Below, piece after piece: positions 47,356 through 58,178 of a stretch of DNA of 64,000 nucleotides. Source of the stretch: Erodium maritimum (taxonomy: Eukaryota; Streptophyta; Magnoliopsida; Geraniales; Geraniaceae); the NCBI GenBank assembly GCA_963921825.1, contig OY997592.1:22509432-22573431 (forward strand), given 5' to 3'. Position 1 is the first letter of the stretch; every line of letters starts with the position of its first letter. The notes beneath the pieces were generated by a model. It was not told where the DNA came from. It searched no databases and saw only the letters and a list, made by a program, of their open reading frames with translations. The position numbers and the translations under genes were made by a program.

Positions 47356-48589
47356 TTAGACAGATCTGTACCATCCTGAATTTCTTCGAGATGCACAGTC
47401 CTCCCAATGACGTCTTTGGAAACAAAACTTCTTTTCCATAAAGACCCCACCCCAAGCGACGAACACCATGTTCTCACTGGGATTGTAGAAATAGTATCCC
47501 CTTGTTGCTTTGGGATACCACACGAAGGTGCATATCTCAGATCTTGGTTCGAGCTTAGTCGAAACCAAATGTTTCACATAAGCCTCGCAACCACAAATCT
47601 TTAGGAAGGACAAAGCGGGCATCATCCCGTACCATTTTTAAAATGGTGTCCCTTCCACACCATTCGTCGAAGCCCGATTCACTATGAATGCGGTCGTCTC
47701 TAGAGCAAAACCCCTAAAAGAGATTGGGAGATCAGTCCAACTAATCATGGAACAGACCATTGTCTAACAATGTCCGATTTCTCCGTTTGGCTACACCTTT
47801 CAACTACAGTGACCTAGGAGGAGTCCATTCCAAAAGGATCCCATTCTCTTTTAGATGATCTAATAACTCTGTGGTCAAGTATTTTCCACCTCGATCCAAT
47901 CGAAGTGCCTCAATACCTTTGTCGAGCTGGTTTTCTACTATAGTCTTAAACTCTTTGAATTTATCAAAAGCTTCAGACTTATGTCTCACCGAATAGACAC
48001 CATATTTACTGTAATCATCAGTAAATGTGGTAAAGTAGCTAAAACCCCTCCTGGCAAGTGAACGTATTGGTCTACACACATTCGAGTGTATCAGCCCCAA
48101 TAATCCACCCGCCCTTTCATCGCGATCGATAAAGGGCACTTTAGTCATTTTGCCCATCAAACAAACCTTGCACCTATCGATCGAATGGAATTCGAATGAA
48201 CCTGAAAGCCCGCACTTCTGAAGTGCTGATAGGCGCTTCTTGTTTATGCGACCCAAATGACAGTACCATAATAGAGTTAGGTTTAAATCGTTGGATTTAG
48301 ACCTCTTGGTATTAACGGAATATATAGAACTTGAGGCATTGTTACCCATATCTAATATGTACAATCCTCCAACCATGTCAGTATTGGTATAAAACATATC
48401 ATTGCATAGAACATTGAAAACTCCATTTCCAATATTAACATTATATCCTTCCTTGTCAAACACGGATACAGATATAATATTCCTACTAAAAGTAGGTATG
48501 CAATATACATTATACAATACTAAGACAAGGCCTCTTGGCAAAGCAAGACTCATGGATCCTACAGCAGTTGCCACAACTCTGAGGTCCAT
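47356..48589 (-). pseudogene. Element B integrase
   Basis: The frame 47804-48589 spans GAG-pre-integrase (LLWYCHLGRINKKR...CKVCLMGKM) and the integrase core (HSNVCRP, FTDDYSKYG, LRLDRGGKY). The frame 47356-47625 is the C-terminal region (CGCEAYVKHLVSTKLEP). Of the D-D-E triad, the first Asp is Asn and the Glu is Lys (GVAKRRNR at about 47774-47797); only the middle Asp remains. One zinc-finger His is Tyr and one Arg. Stops lie in 47626-47803. A 3-bp deletion relative to A removes one residue near 48000. Confidence 0.88.
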
Positions 48590-48728
48590 TTCGTGCTTTC
48601 CAAATCTCTCCTACTTTCAGCCACCATATATTAGTGCATGTGTGAGATTCAGTCATGGTATCTAATACCCATGAATCTTTGGAAGTAGAGAGATGTAGCT
48701 CTATAGAGTTAATACCGAATGAAGGCAC
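48510..48728 (-). pseudogene. Element B protease remnant
   Basis: INSIELHLSTSKDSWVLD matches the start of the copia aspartic protease, but the active site reads LDTMTESH instead of LDTG. The frame shifts into the downstream integrase frame at about 48590. Confidence 0.78.
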
Positions 48729-48864
48729 GGTCCCACCGCCCTTCCTTAGATCATCCAGGTTTCCTGATGAAGGCGCAGTCCTACTGCCCTTCTTCAGATC
48801 ATCCAGGCTATTTGATGAAGGCGCAGTCCCACTGCCCTTCTTCAGATCAGCCGTGAACTTCCTG
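48721..48864 (-). repeat. 48-bp tandem repeat, three units (element B)
   Basis: Units of exactly 48 bp, each encoding 16 residues (DDLKKGSRTAPSS-like) between the zinc knuckle and protease. The same three units are in element A at 22787-22930, so the expansion predates both insertions. Confidence 0.9.
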
Positions 48865-49218
48865 TAATCCCGGTTCCAATGACCAGGCTGTTGGTAGTAG
48901 AAGCAGACATTCTCAGGTGTCTCATCTTTCCTGCCAAGTGCGCATGGGCCCAGCCCTTGCCACTTCCAATTCCCTTGTTGACCATCAGAATATCCTTGGA
49001 TCCCAGATCCCTGAGATATTCTTCTCAGCAGTTAATGACACTTCATGTAACTCTGATATGGTCTTAGAGACAGCCTTGTCAAGGACATATTCTTTGCGTT
49101 CAGACTTGATGACTATCCTCAAAATTCTGTACCAGTCCAAATAGTTTGTCCCATTTAGCTTGACCCTGTCAAGAATGGTTTTTAATGACAAACTATTAAT
49201 GTTCGCTGAATTTGCCAT
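48865..49218 (-). pseudogene. Element B gag remnant
   Basis: Starts MANSANINSLSLKTILD at 49218 and continues VKLNGTNYLDWYRILRI for 77 codons to a stop at about 48987. A normal copia gag is several hundred residues, so most of it has been lost before the knuckle CFYYQQPGHWNRDY near 48865-48910. There the second and fourth metal ligands (Cys) are both Tyr; in element A only the last is changed. Confidence 0.82.
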
Positions 49219-50762
49219 TTGATCTACAACAGATAAAATTCAATCAGTAAACTGAATAAATTTTATGAAGATCAAGCTTAAACACCAACAATCAATTCTA
49301 AACCTTTAGAATCTGAAACCAAGATCCTTGATTCACTCGATTAAGCTGAACTAATGCTCACCACTTAATCGAGCTATGTAGGTAGGACTTCATCCAATCA
49401 CATCCAATGTGACTCTTGGCTAGGGTATGTACTTATGTACACGACTTACCCTATCTGTTACCCTAGCTCAACCTCAGGCCGAGAATCGTAGTCGGGTCCA
49501 CCAATTTTCAACTATGGCTCGTCACTATGTAGGTGCTCCGCTAATGCGCACGACACCCACATATGTCGTCCAAACCTACTACCCCGCTTCCCCATGGATG
49601 CTCCGCTAATGCGCACGACAACCATAGGACGGGGAGGTAGTAAGGTGTTGATGATTGGGAGGTATCGGACATGACCCGCTTTTACTTGTCCAGTTGTGTT
49701 CAAAACTTTGGCACATCCTAGATGTGATGAGCACATCAACTACATTCCAAATGCAATGATGCCTCAAATTACATCCAATGTAATTCTTCCTTTGAACCCG
49801 TCAACTACATCCAATGCAATGACGGTTCTAAGGGTTCACACACAAGGATTAAAATTCCAATTTTATCTTTGCATGTGAGGTGATATGCTCGGTAAATAAA
49901 GTTAAGCATGCAATTCTAAAACACATAGAATTAATCATGCATAAACTAAACCAAGCATAAAGCGATAAATGTGCACATAATAGCCCCCTAAACTAACTCT
50001 CACTAGCTTCTTGAGCTCCACCGACTCCAAGTCGATGCCAACACCCGAAAAGCCACCAAATGACCTTTTCGCCCTTTCTTCGTCTTGAGTAAAATATTAC
50101 AATTTAATACACGACTCGCAGGTCGGGAATAAATAAATATTACAAACAAGTGGTTCGACGACCACACCTTGAAAGAATAATTACACGCTAACACTAACGG
50201 CTCGCAGGCCGTGAAAAGCGATAAATAATTAAATCGAGCTCGGGGCTATTATGTACACCATGCCAACATCACATCATACATCGTGTTATCAAACAAGCAT
50301 GTTATCAAACATCATGTGATTTTCCGGTTTTAATTAATAGCCAAGTTTCGAAGTTTTTTTGATGCTCGGTTTATCGAAACCGTTCAAAAATGAAACTTTT
50401 GAACATTTGATCTTCGAGTTCGTCATGACGGTTCCAAACTCGTCATAACTAACAAAACGGTTTAGCCTTGGCATATCAACCATCCAACGGTCATGCTTGG
50501 CCTAGCTCCGTCCAACGGAGCCCCGTTCGGTCCCGGTTTCGGCTCCCCGAGAGTCCCGCTCCCGAGACCCGAAAAATCAAAAAAAAATTCAAAATTTCCA
50601 GATTTGAAATAATTTTCAAAAAATCATTTTACATGTATTAAATCCATAAACAATAATTTAAAACATGTTATCAAACAATTTAGCAAAACAACATGCCAAA
50701 AACGAAACTTTCAAGCAAAACCGAAACTAGGAACACCGTCTTGTGAATCCCGAAGGTAGCAC
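49219..50762 (-). other. Element B leader, 1.54 kb
   Basis: Untranslated region between primer site and gag start, colinear with 23286-24828 of element A. It contains paired 'atgctccgctaatgcgcacgaca' copies near 49526-49625 and 'acatccaatg' repeats. No recognisable protein. Long leaders can carry packaging signals, but none is demonstrated here. Confidence 0.7.
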
Positions 50763-50775
50763 GGCTCTGATACCA
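50763..50775 (-). other. Primer-binding site, tRNA-iMet (element B)
   Basis: The plus strand reads GGCTCTGATACCA, complement of the 13-base initiator-Met PBS, one base from the LTR start at 50777. Confidence 0.93.
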
Positions 50776-50776
50776 C

Positions 50777-52464
50777 TGTTGGGTCTCGAGGTAGGGTTGG
50801 AGATGAACCAACTCGCAGCGGAAAATCAATGAAAACCAAGAGACGATTAAAATCATGAAACAACTAACAAAGAATGGATTCACAAGAGAAAAATTCAGCA
50901 CTAGTTCTTACCAAAACAAGAACACCGGTTAACGAATGATTGGCTTGAGTCTCCAAGACGCCTACGTATCCACATGGGAATCAAAGCCACGTAGTTCTTC
51001 TCTTTGAGGACTCAAGAACACAAAAATGGAGGTGGAAACTAGCCAAACCCGAAATGGCCATGGAAGAGGGAGAGAAAATGTGTTTCCTATTCTTGTCTTG
51101 TGTTTGTTATGTTGAAAAAAGATGACTTAAACATAACAAAACCCATACTTGTCCAACTAAAGGCATGAGACAAGTATGGTGTCAAGTAAGGTGTAAATAG
51201 GACAAAGTATGGCAAGACAAGATTGGGTTAGGTGGTGAATCACCAACACCTTAATCCTTGTCTTGCTTACTTAGTACTAATTAATCAAGACTTGATTAAT
51301 TAGTTCCATGGGCCTTGGTTGCATGGGCCTTTCATGGGCCTCTTGGAACATGGCCCGTGGCCATTTCCAACGAGGTCCCGTGATTCGCTCATCGCCTCCA
51401 TGCCTTCTATACCGGAAATGTCCAACATTATCCGACACGATCAATCCCAAGACTCCAAGCCTTGTCTCGATCCGTAAAGTCCTATTCACTTACGGGCGCA
51501 TGACCCAAAACCCAGTTTTGGTCATGTCCCGAGACAACTCCCTTTTGCCCATTCTCCATAAATGTGTCAATGAGTTTCATCCTCCGGTGTGACCCTTAGG
51601 TTTATGCATGTCAATAGATCAACGTAAAATCCCATTTTACTTGATCCTATTTAAGTGGCAACTAACGAGACTTTAGTATTGCCTGACACTACATAACGAA
51701 TCGACCCTGTCGATTCTAACCTTTCCGTCGTCCCTGTCATTATCCTTTTATCTCCGATATCCTGATTGAGATAAGGCATAGAGCCGTCATCCTTATTATT
51801 CTCAATCACCGTTCCTTGATATGTGAGATGACTGAAGATATGATACCTAGTATCATGTGCATGGCCATGCTATTCTTCCAGTCACTCTCGATCAAGTGGC
51901 CGAGAACCGATATCTTTCCCATACCTCAGTATGAGGGATAAATCTCTTAGCCGCCTTTCGTGTCACTCATGTAGCCCGTCCCCAAGCCAATCCTGGCCGT
52001 TATGGAAGCCCTGTTACGGACAACGTTAGGCTCAGGTCAAACTCAGTTGTTGACTACATAGCGATCACAAAGACTCCTTGGTCTAAGGATACATGACAAG
52101 CTACGACACTGAATATGTTCATGACTTAATCTATGGCACATATTCAGGGCGGGTCGTCCAATATCATGTCCCACATGATATCTATGATCAGACTCCGGAA
52201 TCTCATTCCAATGACTAACAGAACGTAAGCCATAAAGAGCCATCTTTCATACTAGTCGCTTCTAGTGAAGCTTTGTTGACTAGGGACCCATCGAGTGTGA
52301 TCTATCTCGATCTATGGTTCTATTCGCATGGTGGGCATAGATCAGAGCACACATCGATATATTACTCCAACACATAAGTAATATAAAGCCGCTTTAATTT
52401 TATTGCTAACGATGATATATACATTTGGACATTTAGGATTGAACTACGGGCACTAAGACTAACA
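50777..52464 (-). repeat. Element B 5' LTR
   Basis: 1,688 bp, same length as the 3' LTR. Ends CACTAAGACTAACA and is followed by the target duplication ATATA. Confidence 0.95.
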
Positions 52465-52787
52465 ATATACTATATTCTCAAACCACAAACCCTATATTTG
52501 CAAAACACATCACACTTTTCGCACTTATGTCCACATATCCACACACGTATCAAAAAACACATCAAAATATATGCAATCCACTACTTGTTAGAAAGCTCTT
52601 GAAAAAATAAGAATATTGGCGCAAGAAAAAAATGAAATCGGAGTTGGAACGAAACAGGAAAAATCGAATTAATAAACTTGATTATAACAAAAAGGGGGGC
52701 ATTTTCTGAGCGCGACACATGGCGCAATCTGGTTGAGTTCGCAGGTTCACACTATAATTCATGGTTCGCACCTGATTGCTCTCCTAT

Positions 52788-53030
52788 ATATATATATATA
52801 TATATAGTGGAGCTTTCAGGTACAAACCAATCTTTAGATACGAAATACGAATTAATCCCAACTTTGGAATCGCAGAATTCCCAGGGGCTGCGATTTCGCA
52901 AGACTGATTTTTTTTTTCCAACAAGTTTCTTATTTTGATCTTTTCCGCTTCGTTTCAACTCCGATTTAATTTTCTTCTTGTGCCAAAAACTTTCTTTTTT
53001 CAAGATCTATCTATCAAGTAGAGTGTACGA
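52788..53030. repeat. TA microsatellite and half copy of the fold-back element
   Basis: After a TA run (52785-52806), 'gtggagctttcaggtac(a)aacc' resembles the fold-back arm start. 'cttttccgcttcgtttcaactc' and 'caagatctatctatcaagtag' match inner arm sequence of the left arm (about 43500-43590). No matching second arm follows, so this is a partial copy next to the complete one. Confidence 0.65.
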
Positions 53031-53470
53031 GCAAAAACACAAATTGTCAACCGTGCATTAATCTATCTATACAGTTATTACGATCATTTCATTTTTATAT
53101 TAATAAATTTGTCCCGTATACTAAAAAAATATATATTTTGTAACAGAAAATGCAGCAATAAATATACATTTATTGAATAATTATGTATTCTTTTTACACT
53201 TTGAATATTTGTGTAATAATTTAGAATATGTGTATAATATCATACGACTTTTAAAAATTATCCCTGGTGATAAATTACCTTGAGCTCCTGAAAACATATA
53301 TTTATATCTATTTTATCTTCATTTACGCCTAAAATTCAAAATCAAATCAAATACAACCTACCCAAGAACATTCCCCTCTCAACTCCCACACTTTCACTTC
53401 AAACCTTCAACACTCTTTCTACAACGCGATCTCCACAAATTTCTACATTTCAATCGAAATTAAGCAGAGA
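53031..53470 (+). promoter_or_regulatory. MPB2C upstream region and 5' UTR
   Basis: AT-rich sequence upstream of the ATG. A TATA-like stretch (TATATTTATAT, 53297-53307) lies about 165 bp before the start codon, and the following 53340-53470 is CT/CA-rich and G-poor as in plant 5' UTRs. The fold-back fragment ends only about 440 bp upstream of the ATG, so transposons border the promoter closely. The transcription start is not determined. Confidence 0.5.
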
Positions 53471-56400
53471 ATGTACGAGCCTGAACAACACTTCTTGGAT
53501 CTGCAGGATAGTTCGGATTTTGGGAATCCTAAATCCTGGCTCTCCGCCGGCGACGACAGCTCCTCCCCCACTCACCACCTCCTCTCTCACTCCTCTCTCG
53601 GTAACGCCTCCGCCGCCAACGGAAATGTCGATCGCGAGCTCTACAACGACCTTGTTCAGATGGTCCCTCTTGTTCAGTCCCTTATCGTAATCCCCTCTCC
53701 CTCTCTCTCAATTATCTGCTTCTTTCTTTCTTTCTTTTTGTTGCGTATTTATTCATCGAAATTCGGAGTATATTTAATTTTTACCATTTGAGATCTCCTG
53801 GGCCTTACCTAGATTTGTTTAGGTTGTGTTTGATTTTTTGGAAAATGAAAATATCAGGAAATTAAGAAACCAAAAAAATATAGTATTTTGTTTTTTTTTT
53901 AGTTGTGGTTTTTGAAGTGAATGCTTGTAACTGATCTAATTAACCAAACACAAATATTTACTTAGTTTTGAGAATTGTGGTGAGACAGCCAAACCTAGCT
54001 GCTTATAGTTTCTTATATTCCTTGAAGTTTTCATCTCCAAGCATTCAACCCCTTGATGACCAATTTTGTGTGGGGATATTGAGCTAGGATTAATGTGGGC
54101 TTTCTTTTACTTGCTTACTAAGTATTGCCACTAGGTTTGATTATTTTAATTCTTCAAAAAAAGAGTATTGCCACTTTTTTTTTTACTAGCAACTAAATAT
54201 TACTATCTGCCTCTGTGTAGGATCGGAAATCGAGAAGTTCATTCACACGCCGTGCTTCAATAATATACACGAAGACGCCTTCGAAAGAGTCATTATCCAA
54301 GAAAGTAAGGCTTTTCATTTTGAAATTACATGAACACTAACATACAATTGTGTAAGAATTTTAGTATTGTTTTGTGATTTTGAATGATAAGATACTGGGA
54401 TTTTGCTTTAGATAGCTTATTTTATGTGCCTTTTCTTGTGACAGTAGGTTTTTGTTACACCACTTACCTTCATGCATGCAATATTCATATTTTATTTCCT
54501 TTTGGTTGACTGTAGAGCAACCATAATAAAATAAGCAAGGCAATAATGTGGAAATGTAATGACGAAAGTACGAGTAACCAACGCATAATTTTTCCTTTTT
54601 ACATTATTCGGATGCAGTTAGTTTCATGTAGTCTAGTCTGGCTTAATTGTGGAAAGAAAAGGAACATTTGTGAAGGCAGTGTCATACGATCAAGTTCCTC
54701 ACAGAGCTAAATTACTCCAATCTTCAGTATCTTTTTATGTTTGGATCTGACTTAAATGTTAGTGCACAACTTACTCATGTCTAGCTGCTTAGTATTAGTG
54801 AATCCTATGCTCTTTCCAAAGTTGCTAATTTTAATGAGCTAATTTTTGCCATCTAAAAGTCCACACGGTCTAGCTTGTTTCCACCCACTAAGCAAATAGG
54901 CAACGTACTATTCTTTGAAGTTTTTATAATTTAAAACTTTTATATGGATAAGTATTGCCATAGCATCAATACCAATTTGGTTTATATCTTTTTCAGAGCT
55001 TGGCATAATATATTGAATACATTTTTGGGGTAATGGAAGAGAAAACAACAATATGATTTCAGTGGTTCTTTAAACGACCCACAAGAACTTCACTGGCCAA
55101 CTTGTGGATTTGTCCTGCCATGGTTCACAAGTCATTGTGTCCCATATTGCTTAGTACAGGTCTTTTGTAACTTGTAGGTTATGACCTTGATACAACTATA
55201 CAGTAGGCCTAAGACTGATTGCACAATTGGTTTTATAGCATGGCTATCTCCTGGTGGATTGTTGGCATAATAGAGGGAGTCTATAATCAAGCTGTCATAT
55301 AGGTTTAGATTTACATGGACAGTCTGTTTAGCCAACCTGTAGCAAATAGCAATGTAGTGGCACAGCACCTCATGCTCTCTTGATGCTCAATGTGATTCTC
55401 TGCTTCCCAAATACCATGCAGATTGTGATTTTCAATCATATTACTATTTATCTTCAGTCTATGTCAAATTACTGTGTACCAAAAGTGTTAACATCTTTAA
55501 AACTTCATGGGAAAACTCCAAGAAACAACTATCATACGACTTCCTAGTACAAGAAATATCGTATGACTATTTTGTCGTTCAAAAAACATGGTTGCGACTA
55601 ATATTTACCAAAAACCATAATTTTCTGTCAAATATCACACGACGAGTTAACGGAGCAAGTCAAATGACACAAATACCCTCACTTTTTGTCAAATGTCATA
55701 CGAGATTTCTTGAAATTAGGAAGTCGTATGATAGTTGTTTCTTGAAATTAGGAAGTCGTATGATAGTTGTTTCTTGGAGTTTTCCCGAGATGAAAATGAC
55801 TAAGTTTCATTTTTCACTAACGGTCAGTGTGATATTTGACGGAAAATTATGGTTTTTGGTACATATTAGTCGCAACCATGTTTTTTGAACGACAAAATAG
55901 TCATACGATATTTCTTGTACTAGGAAGTCGTATGATAGTTGTTTCTTGGAGTTTCCCCAAACTTCATCTTAACATCTAAAGGTAGTTCTTAAATGCCATT
56001 TTTCTGCTTGTTTGGAAGTATATGCATTTGTTCCTCGTGTATATAACCTAGTGCTGTGTAGTTTTTTTTGGCATGGATATGGAGCTAATGCTTCTCCTTT
56101 TTTCCTGAAGATTACTGAACCGAAAGGGAGGAATGCATCCATTCCCACAAAAAAGAGAAGGGACCCTGGAGATAAGGAACAAGTTAAGAATGCTAACAAC
56201 AGCCAAGATGCTGACAACTTCTCAATCTTTCCCTCAAGGGGGTTGGTGGCAGAAAAGGACAGAGAGGAGTTGGTTGCCTTGAAGGAGCAAGTGGAGGAAC
56301 TCCAAAGGAGATTATTAGAGAAAGATGAACTTATAGAATCAGCAGAGCTCTCAAAGAATCAGGCAAAAACTCTTCATGCAAAACTTGATGAACTTAAACA

Positions 56401-57698
56401 CCAGGATGCAGAAAAGGACTCTTTAATTAAGTCTACACAGTCACAACTCTCTGATGCAAAGGTATTTATTAACATATTTGCCATACCCCGTTATTTTAAT
56501 TATGCTACATGTCGCTCTAGTCAGCACAGATTGAAATCCCGGAAGCAACAAGCAAGTATATGACTGCATTATTGGGATAGCTCTCATGTATTACAATTTA
56601 GATGTTGGGTTAAGTGAGGGAAAGAAACTCAAAAAAAAGTTTCAACTTGAACTTTGCCATTGGTATAGTGAACAGAAGTTTGATTCAATTCATTGAATCA
56701 CTGGAATCTGTCAACATTTTTTTGTCAGTAATTTTTTTTTTTTTTTTACTTTTTTTTAAGTGTGAACAATTTTTTTGTTTGGGTTTCTTGTAAAGTATTT
56801 CTTCATTAACCCACAACTGACAAATATGTAGTTAGTGTTTTCATTACCTTTATTATTATTTGCTATCAAACTGAAATTCAGAGATACCTGATAATAGATC
56901 CTGATTGTTTTTTGTGAAATTATGTCGTATATTTATGCAGATTAAGCTTGCAGACAAACAGGCTGCATTGGAGAAAATACAGTGGGAAGCAATGACATCA
57001 AACAGTAAAGTAGAAAAGCTTCAGCAAGAACTAGATTCTATGCAAGGAGAGATCTCATCTTTTATGTTGTTACTGGAAGGGTTAACAAAGAACGATTCCA
57101 TAAAATGTGATGCAGATTATGACATCAAGCCATACTATTTTGATAAGGTTCCTTATATTGTAAGTTGATAACCTGCTCTACCTTTTGTTTGCTGCCTGCA
57201 TGTTACATTCATATGATAGATAACTAAGTAGACAAAACAGTTTAGATCAGCAGAATTGTTAGTTGACACAATAATGGTCTGGGTATTGCATTTTGCTTGA
57301 AATGGGCGAGAGGGAAAATTCTTAACAATATTTTTACATGGACTGTCTTACAAATATGCTATACGCAATTACTCTTGGGTCAATTGACAATCAAAGGATT
57401 TTTTGTTGTTGCATCTGTCATACCCTTCTAGTTGGGTTTAAATGTGAACTGTGGTGAGTGAAATCTGTTATGTATGCTTACTGTACAGATGAACTGTCTG
57501 GGTCTATTTTCTCATTATTCAACATGTATTGAATAGGATGATCTGGATGATATAGAGATGCAGCAAATGGAGGAAGCAAGAGAAGCTTATATTGCAGCTG
57601 TTTCTGCTGCAAAAGAGAAGCAGGACGAAGAATCAATTGCTGCTGCAGCTAGTGCGAGGGTGCATCTTCAATCTTTTGTTTTCAGACCGCAAGTTTGA
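53471..57698 (+). CDS. MPB2C: MPB2C homologue, microtubule-associated coiled-coil protein, 5 exons
   Basis: Exons 53471-53686, 54221-54304, 56111-56461, 56941-57159 and 57537-57698 join in phase 0 with GT-AG introns to give 343 residues and a TGA stop. The N-terminus (MYEPEQHFLDLQD, then NPKSWLSAGDD), the RKSRSSFTRRASIIYTKTPS block (~74-92), IKLADKQAALEK (~218-229) and DYDIKPYYFDKVPYIDD (~276-292) are characteristic of the plant MPB2C family. Residues ~147-265 are heptad-rich coiled coil; a short basic cluster (KKRR) lies at ~114-117. The family was found as a tobacco mosaic virus movement-protein interactor on microtubules and also binds KNOTTED1-type homeodomain proteins, restricting cell-to-cell transport. 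Length is close to the known homologues. Intron 2 is enlarged by a MITE. No disruption is seen, so it is probably functional. Confidence 0.92.
55509..55958. mobile_element. Mutator-like MITE in MPB2C intron 2
   Basis: About 450 bp, flanked by perfect 9-bp repeats AAACTTCAT (55500-55508 and 55959-55967). Terminal inverted repeats of about 130 bp begin GGGAAAACTCCAAGAAACAA and pair with the right end, including CATACGACTTCCTAGTACAA. Inside, a 32-bp unit is perfectly duplicated in tandem (55709-55740, 55741-55772) and is itself a partial copy of the right arm. The 9-bp duplication and long inverted repeats fit Mutator-like MITEs. Transcribed RNA could fold into a long hairpin. Confidence 0.88.
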
Positions 57699-58166
57699 AT
57701 ACCGTCAAGTAGTGTTATAACACTTGGGTATTAGCTGTGACTTCCTTTTCTGTTTGTTGTGAAGATTAGGTTTTATCGTATTGTTATTTATATATACAGA
57801 ATCCATTGCATTCTCAGAAGTTTTATGTGAAGATGTATGTATGTATGTATGTAATATGGGTGTTAGGTTCTGGTGGTGTTACTGGTTTTTATTCAACCTA
57901 GCTGAGTTCTGTGAAATAGATCCTATCATGCTTGTCCTGTACGTCGTCCCCAAAGGCTCTATATGGTTGTGGGTATATTGGACATGAAAGGAATACTGGC
58001 AGTTGACTGGTGAATGTAGCGTTCCAATCTTTAATTTCCAACTGTGACTTTAGGGTTGTGTTTGAGGATAGAGTAGCTTTGTAATTGAATGGAGTGGCAG
58101 AAATGGGGCATCCATAACTTCACAGTGCACACACATGAACACTGGTATGACTTTCTACCTCTTTCC
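57699..58166 (+). other. MPB2C 3' UTR and downstream sequence
   Basis: Follows the stop codon. Contains a small GTAT repeat (about 57833-57852) and T-rich text. The polyadenylation site is not identifiable with confidence. Ends at the target duplication of a LINE insertion. Confidence 0.5.
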
Positions 58167-58178
58167 TGGTATGCATGA

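Larger units (their letters stand above)
44005..52464 (-). mobile_element. Copia element B, full length 8,460 bp, recent
   Basis: Two 1,688-bp LTRs (44005-45692 and 50777-52464), perfect 5-bp target duplication ATATA (44000-44004 and 52465-52469), polypurine tract and iMet primer site are all present. By eye the LTRs differ at about four positions, so insertion was recent. The gag-pol region between is unable to encode active enzymes: RT lacks YVDD, integrase and protease catalytic residues are changed, and gag and RNase H are shortened. Element A has the same lesions. Size and LTR length resemble Angela/BARE-like copia elements. Confidence 0.95.
43392..52787. mobile_element. Fold-back element split by copia element B
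   Basis: The left arm starts AGGGAAACTTTCACGTGCGA at 43392. The right arm, read inverted from 52787, gives AGGAGAGCAATCAGGTGCGA. Both continue with matching blocks: 'tgtgaacct(a/g)cgaactcaac', then 'gacac(g)tgtcg', and further in 'aagatctatctatcaagtagt', 'tatgtggacataagtgcg' and 'gtgatgtggtttgcaaat'. The arms extend about 290 bp or more and flank an internal minisatellite. Both outer edges lie at TA microsatellites, suggesting a TA-rich target. Confidence 0.75.
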
